From Hyposmocoma kahamanoa (lineage: Eukaryota > Arthropoda > Insecta > Lepidoptera > Cosmopterigidae): 64,000 nucleotides of DNA. Made by a program: the position numbers and the translations under genes. The notes under the pieces were generated by a model. The model made no database searches. It worked only from the letters and a program-made list of their open reading frames with translations, and was not told where the DNA came from. Location of the stretch: contig NW_020654422.1 in assembly GCF_003589595.1 (NCBI RefSeq), positions 20,383,488-20,447,487 on the forward strand. The letters are read 5' to 3'. Positions 1-10,634 of the stretch are shown one piece after another; within the stretch, counting starts at the first letter, position 1, and each line of letters opens with the position of its first letter.

Positions 1-1090
1 CCATTTTTGAATTGACAAAGGTGGTGTTAACATTGAATTGACAATGAGAACGGCATTCAGTTTAAAACTCCAAACTTTTTCTTAATTTGTGCTAGAAGAA
101 TGTGAATCAAGATCCACAATGAAAAAGGAAGTTATATTTTTGAAGCTACATAGGATTAAGTCGAAACGATTTCGATTTTTCGGTCGGCCTATTTTTCAAG
201 TTCGAAGTTCTTGTTTTATCAGAACTCCCATAAAATCCCTAAAGATCAATAAATTAGCGTTGGCTATCGACCTTTTTGCCGAATTCGGTTGCAATTCACG
301 TATTTAATTTGGGCTTATAAATTTACGGGTCGAAACGGCCGAATGCACTGCCCTCCCCAATGCCGCTTTTTGCGATTTTTACGAGCAACGCCGGGGGAAA
401 TCTTTAATGATAAATGTGGACGTAAAAATGTTATTGCCAACTTTTTTCTTGAACAGCTTATTTAGTTTTATTGTCAGTTTATTCTTATAAAATTTCAAGG
501 AATCGATTCATTAAATGCTTTGGTACTGAAAACTATTTGATTGATATGTATTTGAGAACTATGTCTCTTTAATGCGATACCAATCGAAACATATCAGAAT
601 GTTACACGAGAAACTTCAGAATCGATACAACTAAGTGATTACAGTAATGGTTCCAATAGTGGCAAAATAATAATAATAATAATACGAAAAGAAGGCGGTG
701 AAGAGGCATCCCCTCATCTTGTTAATTACGATAAGTTGTCATACAAATCGCATATTACTTAGTATAAAAGTAAACAATTGTCGCTCCCCAACTTGCACAG
801 GTATTTGTGTTTAATTCCGTACACATTAGTGGAATGAACATCGTGTTCGTCCTAACTCAATTTATATAATGAATGCCATACATTACCGCGTTACACTTAA
901 GAATTCACTATAAGCTCGCAAAGTTTGGCGGCAGTGTCAACATTGAAGGCAACATTTGTAGACAGAGGCGCGCAGGATTCGTGTTCTTGTTCATTCATCT
1001 CCGGGTTTTCGCGCCGTGCGGACGTCTGCGTATTTTATTAATAAATATGTTAATACCAAAGGTAAGTGGCGTATAGCTGCATTATTCATC
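1..1090. other. Non-coding AT-rich stretch
   Basis: No gene recognised. Positions 318-440 are GC-richer than the surroundings and look single-copy, so they could be a conserved non-coding element (inference only). A short (AAT)n microsatellite lies at 665-684. The short open frames have no recognisable domain. Confidence 0.6.
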
Positions 1091-1160
1091 GGGAAAGGTA
1101 GCTCAGTTGACATAGCCACGGATAGCCATGCAAATTCAATCCGGTGAGATGCGACGGTAT
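1091..1160 (+). repeat. tRNA-like head, possible degraded SINE
   Basis: GGTAGCTCAGTTGA at 1097-1110 resembles a tRNA A box, and AAATTCAATCCG at 1132-1143 resembles a B box at tRNA-like spacing. No folded tRNA or clear SINE body follows, so this is a candidate polymerase III promoter relic rather than a tRNA gene. Confidence 0.3.
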
Positions 1161-2661
1161 TATCATAATTGTAAGTGAGGTTTTTGTTTCTGTACCTGCG
1201 ACGGGAAGTTTAATCCGAAGTTTGCCCGACACTTTTAGTTTGGTATACGCCGTCATCACATCGCCATTTGCAATTCAGATAGGAAAAGGCGGATCCGTTT
1301 CAGTCCAACTTTTGCAGGAGAGATTTGTTTGAAAAATACACTCTGGTTCTGTTGGATAAACTGTTTTCAGTGTTCTATATCTGATGTAGATATACTTAGG
1401 TGTATACAAAAGACGTTTTCAAACTAGCTGTCACGTCCATTTATCCGGAGTAGACAGATATGATAAAGATGGTGATTCCCACGAATCGAGTTTAAGTGAC
1501 GGAATATTTTGAAAACCATTTTTGAGTTCATTACAAACACCACGTTTACACTTTAAATTTAACTTATGTGTAAATGGAGACACGTCTTGCCGTTGTAAGC
1601 CCTTATCGACTAAAATATCCCGTGACTAAATACTGTCTTACGTTAAGGCGAGTGTCACAGGAGGAAAACCGAAAAAAAAGGAAAAACTTTTTTACTAGAT
1701 CAAAATGGTTTAGGTATATAGTATTAAACAATGGCCTTGTAAACAATATACCATACACGATGGGATGTACTTGAACTGATAATATAAAATCCCGAAAACA
1801 GACTAAAATAAAAACTTAAAATTTAAGAATAGAATATTTAACTTTGAACATAATTTTTATGTGGAGATATTTCTTTTAAGTATTACAGGGAACCTGCAAA
1901 ATTTTGTTTATCTTCTAAAACCCTACGCTTATTAAATTAACAGTTGTTTCAAAATTTGCCTCCTTTGTAAATTGCCTAGCGGTTTAATGACACGCCGCGC
2001 CACCCGCTGCCCCGTCAGTCGCCATCGGGTGTTTGTCGAATCTCAAATTTTTTCCGCCAATTCTCATTTTATTTATATTAATTTTAAGCGCACGGATTGC
2101 GAGACGCGAGGGGCGACCTCGCCTCCTAAAATCTAGGCAAGCATTGAAATACCTCGCTTTAAATTTGTGTCACATGTTTCATAAATAGTATACACATTCT
2201 CTTCGTGGTTCCGTAATGTTCTTTATACAGCACTAAATTATTCAGGCATTCAAAGCTTTACACACCAAAACTTGATTTTCTCTTCTACAGAAAATGTTTT
2301 TCTTTATTTCATGATTGCAAAATCTATATAATTCCAATCGGAAAACTTGAGAATTGAAAAAGATATCGTTAATAAAAGGGATAAAAAATTAAGATTCAAA
2401 CAAACCTTTAAAAAGTAGCCGAAGTGTACACAAAAAATAACTTGAGGAGGTTCAAATTGGGACAATAAAGTTGTTTTCAAGTGTAATGTGATCAGGAATG
2501 GCGTATTTTATTGCTGGTAGATTGGTCGTCAATCGTTTACCGATATTATACTCAGTTTATAGTGCTATAAGATTGTACATACCTTGTAGAGTTTATAGAA
2601 CCATTATGGTGTTACGGATATCGTGTATCCGGAATTTGGGAAAACTTTGGTTTTTTAGAAA
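1161..2661. other. Non-coding stretch with a GC-rich patch
   Basis: Mostly AT-rich, with no repeat family recognised. Positions 1978-2150 are distinctly GC- and CpG-rich (ACACGCCGCGCCACCCGC, then GAGACGCGAGGGGCGACC) around an AT-rich core. This looks like a conserved non-coding element or a small CpG cluster. The function is unknown. Confidence 0.5.
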
Positions 2662-2948
2662 AGAGGACAGTCGTGAGTGACAGGCGTATCCATGACGGTT
2701 GAAGTGACAGTCAGAGTTTTAATCGTTAAGATTCTGATGGGCTCTGCCACTGCGCCCATCACCTTAAGACATGAGTTGCCAAGTCCCATGTGTCTGAAGT
2801 TTCACCAGCACCCTTCAAAACCGGAAAGTAATGCTCAAATTACTGCATGGCTGCAGGAATATATGTCTACTGAGTATACTGTCATATAATAGTATATGAC
2901 AGTATTTCCCTGGACGAACTCTTCCACAAAAAGCTCTACTGCTGCTAA
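2662..2948 (+). repeat. Family A repeat, near full length
   Basis: Carries the family A landmarks in order: degraded stem-loop region, AAGTCCCATGTGTCTG, a hairpin region with AATGCTCAAATTACTGC, and the 3' part TTCCCTGGACGAACTC. The piece between the hairpin and the 3' part is replaced by a different sequence that contains a near-perfect palindrome. The first part is shortened. No coding capacity. Confidence 0.8.
2878..2903. repeat. 26-bp near-perfect palindrome
   Basis: Left half ACTGTCATATAAT and right half AGTATATGACAGT are reverse complements at 12 of 13 positions. It replaces the usual sequence in the 3' third of the surrounding family A copy. It could be a small insertion or a mutated local duplication. 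Confidence 0.75.
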
Positions 2949-3835
2949 ATGTTATTAACAGGAGGAAGAAGACTGTTTAAGGATATGGAATTATTTTGTC
3001 CTAGATTGGGAACCAAACAGTTCTACTACGTGGATACAAATTTGTACTCAAACGTTTCGTACATACTTTGAGGTTGTAGATTTATACGACTTTTCCCATC
3101 CCTAACACGTAGGGTGGTAATGCCTATCTCGTAATAGGCCTAGGGCATTAAAGGCTCCACTCTACGATTTTATTTTTACGTCATCCGAATCGGATTCATT
3201 GCGAGATGTGACGATGTAAAATCGATAATAAAACTTGAGTTTTATTCCAAATTTGAATATTAAAGTCGTTATTATGGGAAGTCGCCTCTCTAGATACCAT
3301 TTCTTTGAATTCAGAACGCAAACATCACAAGTATTTGATTTCTGAATTCGAACAAGTTTATGAAATCCATTGAAGCCACCGAAATTGAAATTTATTAATG
3401 ATTCTAAACAAATCCGGTATCGTATTAATAAGGAATTGAGAAAAACATCCTTCCGATCTAGATTTCAACAGATTTCGGACTCAGATGTGCTGGAGAAAGG
3501 ATAATTTGTTCAACTGGGGATTTCCGAATGGTTTTAACCTGGATTATTTGTCCGATTCAAACGATGGCCCACCTCACATCGTGCTTTGCGTGCCCTAAGA
3601 CCTGCTCGCTTGAGGATTTCGTGGCGGCTTAGTATGAACGCCGTTACCTTGGCTCAGGTTTGGGCTGCGATACTATTGCGTATGCCACCGATACCTACGA
3701 CTGAAGAACACTGGAGGTAATAGCGAATTCAAGTTTAAAGAACCCTTACATGACTGTGGGTCACTAGTTCATTTTTAGTTAGTTTGAAATAATCAAAATG
3801 TTATAAATATTTATACGAAAGATCGAACACTAATA
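2949..3835. other. Non-coding stretch
   Basis: No gene recognised. Positions 3560-3720 are GC-richer than their flanks and may be a decayed repeat or conserved element. Positions 3110-3170 hold a loose inverted repeat (GGGTGGTAATGCC against GGGCATTAAAGGC). Confidence 0.45.
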
Positions 3836-4008
3836 TTAAATTCCTTCGATCCGTCTGGATTCGAAGCTACGTTTTTCAGCAAACCGAACCAACGAAGCCA
3901 TGGATCGAACTAGCGGACCTTACGAATTTTTCTATATGCTTGTTGCAGAGCATTCTTTTTGGTTTTTAACGACTTTTTACCATAGCACCATCTGTGAGAA
4001 ATCTATTC
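3836..4008 (-). mobile_element. tRNA-derived SINE, family C, degraded
   Basis: Read on the minus strand, the 3' side of the head has the B box AGCTTCGAATCCA followed by ATCGAAGGAA. The A-box region is degraded. The outer part ends near the motif ATGGTGCTATGG, matching the ATGGCGCTACG part of the better copy at 24868-25075. Non-autonomous SINEs rely on LINE reverse transcriptase (family knowledge). Confidence 0.6.
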
Positions 4009-4770
4009 TTCGCTCAGCCAGGACGATTAAACCTATGTTGGAAGTCCCAGGGTCACCAGAGGTCATAGGCTAAACACCTCGCTAAGGAGCTATCAGTTCG
4101 TCTCATTCAAGTTTTAAGTGACATGAAGGCTAGCAGCTTCGTTCCTCAAAAAATAAGCTTAGCTATCCCAAAGGGAAACGTCTCTTGTTCCCATGATTTT
4201 CTACCTTTGACTAAATTCATAATAGTTACTCAGAAAAATTAATGTTGTCTTCTTTTCTTCTATTTGGTATAATGTCCTAGATTTCATGTACAATAATATA
4301 CAGCAAAACTTTCTATGTCGTTGTTTCTAGATAAAGCCAAAAGACTGGATAAGCTTTTCTAAACAACCAGCTAAGTCGCTTCGTGTCCACCTGTCTCGGA
4401 AATGCTAGTGAAGTTTTCTTATTTTTAGAACAATGGGAAATCAAGTTAGAATCAAAGTTAGGATATTGTTAATTCTACTTACATACGATATCTAGATGAA
4501 CTTAAGACTAAATGGCAGGAGGAATGCATTGGGTTAAACTTTTTTTTATTGTATGAATAAGTGCATATTAGACCTCAATCTCAACTGATGATAAGTGAAG
4601 ATGGAGCATGCATTTCGCCTTAAAAAGGTCCAAGTCATTACGTTCTGTGAACGAATTTGCAGGTAGGGAATCCACTAAAATGCCGTACGCTATGTAAATA
4701 AAAAGTGTAACACTTCTTGGGCCATGCACAATAACATCATCCATCATTACTACCTATTATAATAATACGT
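4009..4770. other. Non-coding stretch
   Basis: AT-rich, with no recognised repeat or coding sequence beyond random short open frames. Confidence 0.5.
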
Positions 4771-4832
4771 CGGTGCTCTAAGGAGAAGGTTTAGGCCTTC
4801 GTTCACCACGCTGGCCCAATGTGGATTGTTTT
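4771..4832. repeat. LINE 3'-region fragment
   Basis: TTCACCACGCTGGCCCAATG is a recurring piece, also seen near 9050 (CCACGCTGGCCCAATGCGGG) and 60325 (ACTACGCTGGTATAATGCGG). From memory it belongs to the 3' untranslated part of RTE-like lepidopteran LINEs. Only about 60 bp remain. Confidence 0.45.
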
Positions 4833-4884
4833 CTAAGGATTCTGATTCTGTAAAGTCTAGATTGCATCATGAGGTCAAACTTGG

Positions 4885-4960
4885 AGTCAAATCATCTTTA
4901 TTTCATAGGTAAGCAAATTACACTTGAAAACGTCTTACGCTTGTAATCCTCATTTTTAAA
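4885..4960 (-). mobile_element. LINE 3' tail (Jockey/CR1-like), minus strand
   Basis: AATCATCTTTATTTCATAGG, then TTACACTTGAAAACGTC, matches the 3' ends of the better copies at 6183 and 11488. Only the terminal part is present, as expected of a strongly 5'-truncated insertion. Confidence 0.65.
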
Positions 4961-5089
4961 TAAGGCTTTAATTTAATGTTCATAATATTTATGTCCTAAG
5001 TATATGTTCTTACCGGGATTCGATCAGTCTCGATCTCTCGACTGAGAAGCCGCTCGGTTAAACACGATACAAATTTTATTTAACGAACG

Positions 5090-5210
5090 AATGAGTGAAT
5101 GAACGAATGAGAGCACAAATGAATGAAATATTCTTTATTGCACATTAAAAACAGCAATAACAACGCAGAACACTACGTTATATCAGAAATTAAAACGAAA
5201 TATCTCTATT
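5090..5210 (-). mobile_element. LINE-like 3' tail with GAAT-rich repeat
   Basis: Short GAAC/GAAT direct repeats (5085-5135) run into ATATTCTTTATTGCACATTA, which looks like the reverse complement of an AATAAAGAATAT LINE 3' end. The family is not determined. Confidence 0.35.
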
Positions 5211-6182
5211 AATCCACTTAAAAAGTCCCCTGGCTTTTATACGCTAAAAGGTATTATCTGTTAAGACATTTTGGTTTACTCTATGTGTTTATATTAAAGA
5301 TCATAATTGCAAGTGTTCAAAATATTTCACTACAATTTGATACAGCCGTGCTTGGATAAAGATGCTGTGGATGACAGATAATGTTTTTTTTTTAAAACTT
5401 AAATAATCGCTCTATTTAAAATCCGCTAACGTTAAGTTTCAATGTCAAGTGAACCGTAAAACTAAAGGAAAAAGATTTAAAATAAAATATTTGCCATTGA
5501 GTGACATTCCATTTTCTAAAGGCGTTCGATTTTGAAACCCCACGGCTGCCAATCAGAACGAGGGCGCTTATTTCCGTTACGCTCGCGATTTTTTCGTTCG
5601 TGGCTTGACGTGGACAAACTTGGTGCATCCATCACTCGTCGAGTCAAGTAGAGTTACAAATGTACAGAATGGTTGCCAATTTATTTTTCTTAATGTAATG
5701 GATAGTTCTACTTTTAAAAGGAGTAACAAAAATGTTGGTGATATTTTGTTGGTGATTGTATTGATTATAACTAAACATTGTCGTGAAAATGCTACGGTTC
5801 CACATAAAAATGTAAGTACCAGACATTGACAGTAGGACAAAATTTTATATGTATTCTTTTCTTAAGGCTGGTACTTATTTATTATAAATAATGACTTTGC
5901 CATTTCACAACATAATGCTTTGCCATTGACCTATAATTTCAAGCATGTATGCTGCAAACTGAAATGGGTTTCAGCTGTAAACTACGAAAAACATTAATAA
6001 AATTTGTGCGATCACGAGAATGAAAAAGTTACATTGAATACACTCGCTCAAGTGCACATACATACAAATTATATAGATTACTTAGAGGCTATGAGTGCGT
6101 AAAAATACTTACTTTTTATAAAAATTAAAACACTTTTACAACTTTCCTTATACTAAGAATTTATAAATATCTTTTAAAGATA
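5211..6182. other. Non-coding stretch
   Basis: No gene recognised. The 5520-5650 part has a higher GC content. Short open frames exist on both strands over 5577-5840, but none shows a known domain, and overlapping frames on both strands argue against a real gene. Confidence 0.45.
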
Positions 6183-6776
6183 AGTCAAAGTCAAAGATTA
6201 TTTATTCCATAGGTAAAATAAATTTACACTTGAAAACGTCACATTTAAGCTACTGCTCGTTCACTACGCTGACCCCCCAGAGAAGAACGAGCAAGAAACT
6301 TTAGGGATTGCTCTTTTCAAATAAACTTAAATGCTATGGAATACACTTTGAATCAAATTTGTGAGGATTCTAGAGCCATGTCGTCTTTCTATACATCTTT
6401 ATCTAGCACGTAGTCTTCAATTTTGTAATATGATTTTTCGATCAAAATATTTTTAATGTAGTTTTTAAACTTAGGAAATGATAAACTTAATATTTGCTCC
6501 GGAATCTTATTGTAAAAACGTATACAGTTCCCCATAAAAGAGTTGTTTACCTTGGTTAAACGAAATCGTGGTACCATGAGTTTGGACTTAGCTCTAAGGT
6601 TAATATTATGGATATCTTCTTTCTTATTGAAATTATGTATATTTTTACGGGCATGTAAAATATTTGAGTAAATGTACTTTGATGCCACAGTCATGATACC
6701 AGTCTCCTTAAACTTTTCTCTGAGAGAGACCCGAGAGCCTAGACGGTACACAGAACGAATCGCTCGTTTTTGCAAT
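6183..6776 (-). pseudogene. 5'-truncated LINE, reverse-transcriptase C-terminus (Jockey/CR1-like)
   Basis: On the minus strand, about 128 residues stay open from 6775 to 6389. They begin LQKRAIRSVYRLGSRVSLRE and include KLMVPRFRLTKVNNSFMG and IRFYNKIPEQILSL, a conserved region downstream of the reverse-transcriptase core in lepidopteran Jockey/CR1-type LINEs (family knowledge). The catalytic FADD region is absent, so this is a typical 5'-truncated copy. The 3' untranslated part follows, to the end at AATAATCTTTGACTTTGACT. Related relics lie at 11488 and 42433. The exact clade is uncertain. Confidence 0.85.
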
Positions 6777-6814
6777 AATTATATATAATTATATTGATAA
6801 TTATTTATAGGAAA

Positions 6815-6895
6815 TGAAACTATTTTTCCGGATTTAAATCGCGTATATTTGTTTTTTCAAACAAACCGACGTTTCGGGCCCTTTTTTTACGAATT
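6815..6895. repeat. Short interspersed repeat fragment
   Basis: TTTTTCCGGATTTAAATCGC followed by AAACCGACGTTTCGGGCCC. The first part recurs in inverse form at 25110-25135. I recall the second phrase from many lepidopteran genomes but cannot assign a family. Confidence 0.45.
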
Positions 6896-7740
6896 TTTGA
6901 AAATTATGTTTTTATATTTACGGTGAACAGACCAATTACAATAAGGACATTCAAATATTAAACTTAACTTGACCCTGATATTCATCATGATTAATTTTTA
7001 TTGGTGACCGCAACTGTATTCTTAGAAGAGGGCTAATGAAAAATCTAATAAAACTGATATTCAAAGTGCCCAAAAAGGCGAATATTGAAGAAATAGCTGA
7101 TAAATGTGGAGGCCGTCCTCAAATTGTACGAAATCTCCCTAATTGGCTGTCTTTGAGTAATAATAACCCGTAGGTCAAAAGGGTTAATTTCATAAACTTT
7201 GTCCAATTATAAACTATTGGCAATTATGCTATTTGAACCTTTGATTAGTAATTAACAACCATGTTTCCTTAATTAATGACATTCATAAAGTTTGTTTATG
7301 TTTTTCAGAATTCCGATTAAAGCCTTTTAAGATTAAGATTTAGATGGAAAGAAAAAGGTTTGAAAGTATTAATTGAGGTTAAGGTTAGCATTTATCGTAA
7401 ATAATCTGCAAATTTTTATTTGGATACTCAAGATTATGTTTAATTATTTGTAAGAAACAAACAATAGTAAGGAAATACTTTATCAATTCTATTCGTTAAC
7501 ATATCTATGGTTGCTCGCGTTCCGTATACAAGGGGATGTTTTAGCAAATGAGTGCCGACAAAAAGTCGTGGCTGAAAAATTTGCACACCCCTTACTGTGC
7601 GCGTAATATGTGACTTCCGCTTCCTTTTTCATAATTCGAAAAAGGAATGTTAACGGACAGGGTAAGGTACACATGAATATGTGATCATCTATTTACGTAA
7701 ACTCTTCTAAATTATAGACTTTTTCAATTTGAATAATAAC
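6896..7740. other. Non-coding stretch
   Basis: AT-rich. Positions 7490-7670 have a GC-richer character and a 61-codon open frame on the minus strand with no recognisable domain. No repeat family assigned. Confidence 0.45.
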
Positions 7741-7799
7741 AATAAGAACGGTTGTTCGTCATTTGAGCAGAGTAGCTTCGGGTCGTCAATCTCATATAG

Positions 7800-8001
7800 T
7801 CAAAAAGAAAGGCATTCAACCAGTGCGTTCTACTAGTTATGTCCTATGGAGCCGAGCCTTGGACATTAACAAAAGTCTCATCCACAAATTTAAAATCGCT
7901 ATGCTTCGGGTTTTCTGATGGACCGAATTCCTGATGAAGTCATACGTCAGGGAATTAAAATGACTGACATAGCTCGCAAAATTAGCAAGCATAAGTGGCT
8001 G
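7800..8001 (+). pseudogene. RTE-type LINE relic, C-terminal piece 1
   Basis: Translates to KRKAFNQCVLLVMSYGAEPW, then TLTKVSSTNLKSL. After a frameshift it reads DEVIRQGIKMTDIARKISKH. This is the C-terminal domain of RTE-clade LINE proteins, whose hallmark is QCVLPVMTYGAETW (family knowledge). It has an internal deletion and a frameshift. The domain resumes at about 8412, so an unrelated segment of about 410 bp interrupts it. Confidence 0.75.
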
Positions 8002-8411
8002 TTAGATTTCATATTTTTCTCTTTCACGGGCCCAATGAGTTGACAACAAAAAAAGTCGATAGTCTAACCTATGACACTGAACTGTGTGCATCAAAAAATG
8101 GCTAAATAGCGCTATTGTGTTTTTAATAGTTTATTTTCGCAATACAGTGTATTGCCAGTAGTGAACCAGAGGACTTTTCCTCCTGTAGCGGCCGTATCCA
8201 GGCGGAATTGCTGCCAGCGCAACGAAAGAAAAGGTGAGTGTGCATGTTCCTATCATTTTCCCTGCTCTTCGACCTACTACTATATACTTGTTCAAGTCCT
8301 TTTAGGAAGCTACTTGCAAGTGCAGTTACTCGTAGTACAGATACCTTTTAATGTGATTAAAAATCGCAAAAAATACAGTCCACTACTTATCAGTATTATA
8401 TGTACATCTTC
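8002..8411. other. Segment interrupting the RTE relic
   Basis: This stretch separates two adjoining parts of the same LINE domain. I see no clear terminal repeats, target duplication or domain in it. An open frame of about 111 codons spans its second half and runs into the second LINE piece, but nothing in it is recognisable. It is either an inserted element or a rearranged join. Confidence 0.5.
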
Positions 8412-8515
8412 ATTTCGCACCAACAGTGGCAGTGGGCCGGGCATGTCTGCAGGAGGGCTAATAGCCAATGGAGCAAACTTGTTCTAGAGTGGTGACCACG
8501 TCAAGACTAACGAAG
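8412..8515 (+). pseudogene. RTE-type LINE relic, C-terminal piece 2
   Basis: Reads HQQWQWAGHVCRRANSQWSK, then LVLEW, a stop, and PRQD. This matches the next part of the RTE C-terminal domain (KWQWAGHVCRR...VLEWRPR, family knowledge). It continues the piece ending at 8001. Confidence 0.75.
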
Positions 8516-8720
8516 TGCAGATACACAAGCACTGTTTAGTCATTTCTATTTGAAAATTTTTACCTTTACCATTCCACCATCCACTCCAACCACTCAATCG
8601 TTATGTCGTTGATATACCACACATTTGCAAAAAGCGCTAATGCGTACGGCATGGAACTGGAATACATTATTACTCATCAACCCTTTTATACGTCCAACTG
8701 CTGGGCACAGGTGTTCTTTT

Positions 8721-9018
8721 TATTATATCACGTGGCGGGTCGAACAAGTCGAGCGCCTGGTGGTAAGCGACACGCTTATCGATATAAGTTACAGTGCTAC
8801 TCAGAGCTTTAAATCGCAAAGATCTTATGGGCACTGCCACTGCGCCCGTCACCCTGAGACATATAAGTTGACAAGTCCCATATGCCTGTAATTTCACCAG
8901 TACCCTTAACCTTCTAAACCGGAACGCAGTAATGCTCACATTACTGCTTGGCGGCAGAAATAATAAAGGTGGCAGTACTTCCCTGGACGAACCCTTTCGC
9001 AAGGAGCTCTACTGCTAC
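8721..9018 (+). repeat. Family A repeat, full length
   Basis: One of the best copies. It begins TTATTATATCACGTGGCGGG and has the stem-loop (TGCTACTCAGAGCTTT pairing with AAAGATCTTATGGGCA). Next come CAAGTCCCATATGCCTG, the perfect small hairpin (stem GCAGTAATG, loop CTCA), GGCGGCAGAAATA and CAGTACTTCCCTGGACGAAC, ending at GCTCTACTGCTAC. No open frame. A LINE-like tail follows directly. Confidence 0.9.
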
Positions 9019-9160
9019 TGAATATTCTGAGGTGAGGGTTTCGGCCATAGTCCTCCACGCTGGCCCAATGCGGGTAGAGGACTTTACGTGTTCCAAGGGT
9101 TGTGAACCTTCTTCGACGTGCAGGTTTCACCACTTCTTCTTTCACCGAAAAGCTTTTCCA
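9019..9160. repeat. LINE 3'-region fragment
   Basis: Contains CCACGCTGGCCCAATGCGGG and CAGGTTTCACCACTTC, then TTTCACCGAAAAG. I recall this order (GCTGGCCCAATGCGG, then GCAGGTTTC, then CCTTCACCG) from the 3' region of RTE-like lepidopteran LINEs. It abuts the end of the preceding family A copy. Confidence 0.5.
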
Positions 9161-9833
9161 ATTAAACTTCCCACAAAATCAGTATGTAAATTAGAAATTT
9201 AGGGCTTTTCAAGACTATAATGAACTTTATCTACATACATAAACTCTATAGTGTGTTTAAAAACCGCAAATTACGACCAGCGTAAAGGTAAATTGTTTTG
9301 TTAGAACAAATTTCTTATCTGTGAAAATGTTATTATTGCTTCCTATTAACATCGAATTCGATGCTATTATTACATTTAAATTTCGAACATCTCTGAAAAA
9401 CAAAACAATTTGATTGGACCTCAATTCTAATATCAGTCGAGATGAAGTTTTATTCGAAATCAAATGTCAATAGCAAACAATTTTGACAATATCACACGTT
9501 ACTTGATATCGAACGATATGATAGTTGGGGCCGATTCTAGTTTGTCTATGAATTAAAAATAAGAACTACGGTTGTGTGACATGCGTAATAAAAAGTTTTT
9601 ATTTGCCGCCATTTCGCGAGTCGTATCATGCGGTTCCGGAACACATCACAGAGAGCTTATAATATGTGTGTAGATAAAGCAGTGTATGTAACTGTACATA
9701 ATTAGGGCTTAAAACACTCGTGAGATGTTTTTTATGAAGCTCGCCTGTTGGCTCGTTTCATAAACCCACACTCGTATTGTAATGCCTTTCATTATGTAAC
9801 AGTAACATAAACTACTATATACTAGCTATAATA
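9161..9833. other. Non-coding stretch
   Basis: AT-rich single-copy-looking DNA. No gene or repeat recognised. Confidence 0.5.
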
Positions 9834-10030
9834 ACTGCCTCCGTGGCTGAACGGTTACCATGCCGGACTGCCACGCAGAGGTCCCAGGTTCGATTCCCGG
9901 GCCGGGAGAAATAGTTGTATGGCCTACAATTATTTCTCTCGTGAGTTTGGGTGTAATTTGTGGTTGTCTATGTGTGTGTCCATGGCACCCACTATGTTGA
10001 GTGTGTGCGTTATTTATTTATTTATTTACT
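9834..10030 (+). mobile_element. tRNA-derived SINE
   Basis: The head carries an A-box-like GTGGCTGAACGGTTACC and a perfect B box GGTTCGATTCCC (about 9890). The tRNA-like acceptor strand closes with GGGCCGGGAG. The body has TATGGCCTACA, CTCGTGAGTTTGGGTGTAA and TGTGTGTGTCCATGGCACCC, then a (TTTA)n tail. ACTAG occurs on both sides (9821 and 10028), a weak candidate target duplication. Other copies are at 10455, 22617, 23730 and 39020. Confidence 0.9.
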
Positions 10031-10454
10031 AGACTAACGCGTACCACCATCTTTTAAAATCAGTTTGCAGCCAAGCATGACTCTATTTTCCCTAAAAAAA
10101 CAATTCTAAAATATGTTAACGCTTACGATATTATTCCAAAATGGTGGATATTACATTTGCCGTAACAAACATTAATCTCCGATATTAACTCCCCATCAAT
10201 TTAATACAACTTAATACTCATTAATAACTTCGTTTACAATAAGGCATCATTTTAATCCTGCAAAGCCTGTTTTCATTTACATTGTTAAGAGCTTGTTTCA
10301 CCTTCAATGAAGTTCAGAATCACCAGGCGGTATTTTGTAGATATCAAATGACACACCGGCTCCAACAGTGTCCCAAGTGAAAAAACATATTTTTTTGGGT
10401 TTTGTTCCGGGTGTGGAAATTATAACACTATTATAGTAAGAATTAAATAAGAAT
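10031..10454. other. Spacer between inverted SINE copies
   Basis: AT-rich DNA with no gene. It is flanked by a plus-strand SINE and a minus-strand SINE of the same family, so a transcript across it could fold into a long hairpin. Confidence 0.5.
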
Positions 10455-10634
10455 TGTTAATGTATAATAGAAACCATCGCGGGTACCATGGACACACAAA
10501 TAGGCAACCACAAATTCCACCCGAAAGAAATAAATGTAGGCCATACAAACACATTTCTCCCGGTACAGGCATCGAAGCTAGGACCTGCGTGGTAGAACAG
10601 CATGGTATACGTTCGGCCACAGAGGCAGTTTAAA
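10455..10634 (-). mobile_element. tRNA-derived SINE, minus strand
   Basis: Reverse complement of the SINE at 9834: CATGGACACACAAATAGGCA, then GGCCATACAAACACATTTCTC, then the degraded head ending CGGCCACAGAGGCAGTT. The B box has decayed (ATCGAAGCTAGGAC). The 3' tail lies toward 10455. Confidence 0.85.

Noticed and set aside
8670..9145. Several overlapping open frames (69-110 codons) on both strands
   Set aside because: They are frames of a family A repeat and a LINE tail, which are non-coding.
9836..9907. A functional tRNA gene
   Set aside because: The A and B boxes are clear, but the sequence continues into a SINE body with further copies elsewhere, and the cloverleaf has mismatches. It is a tRNA-derived SINE head.
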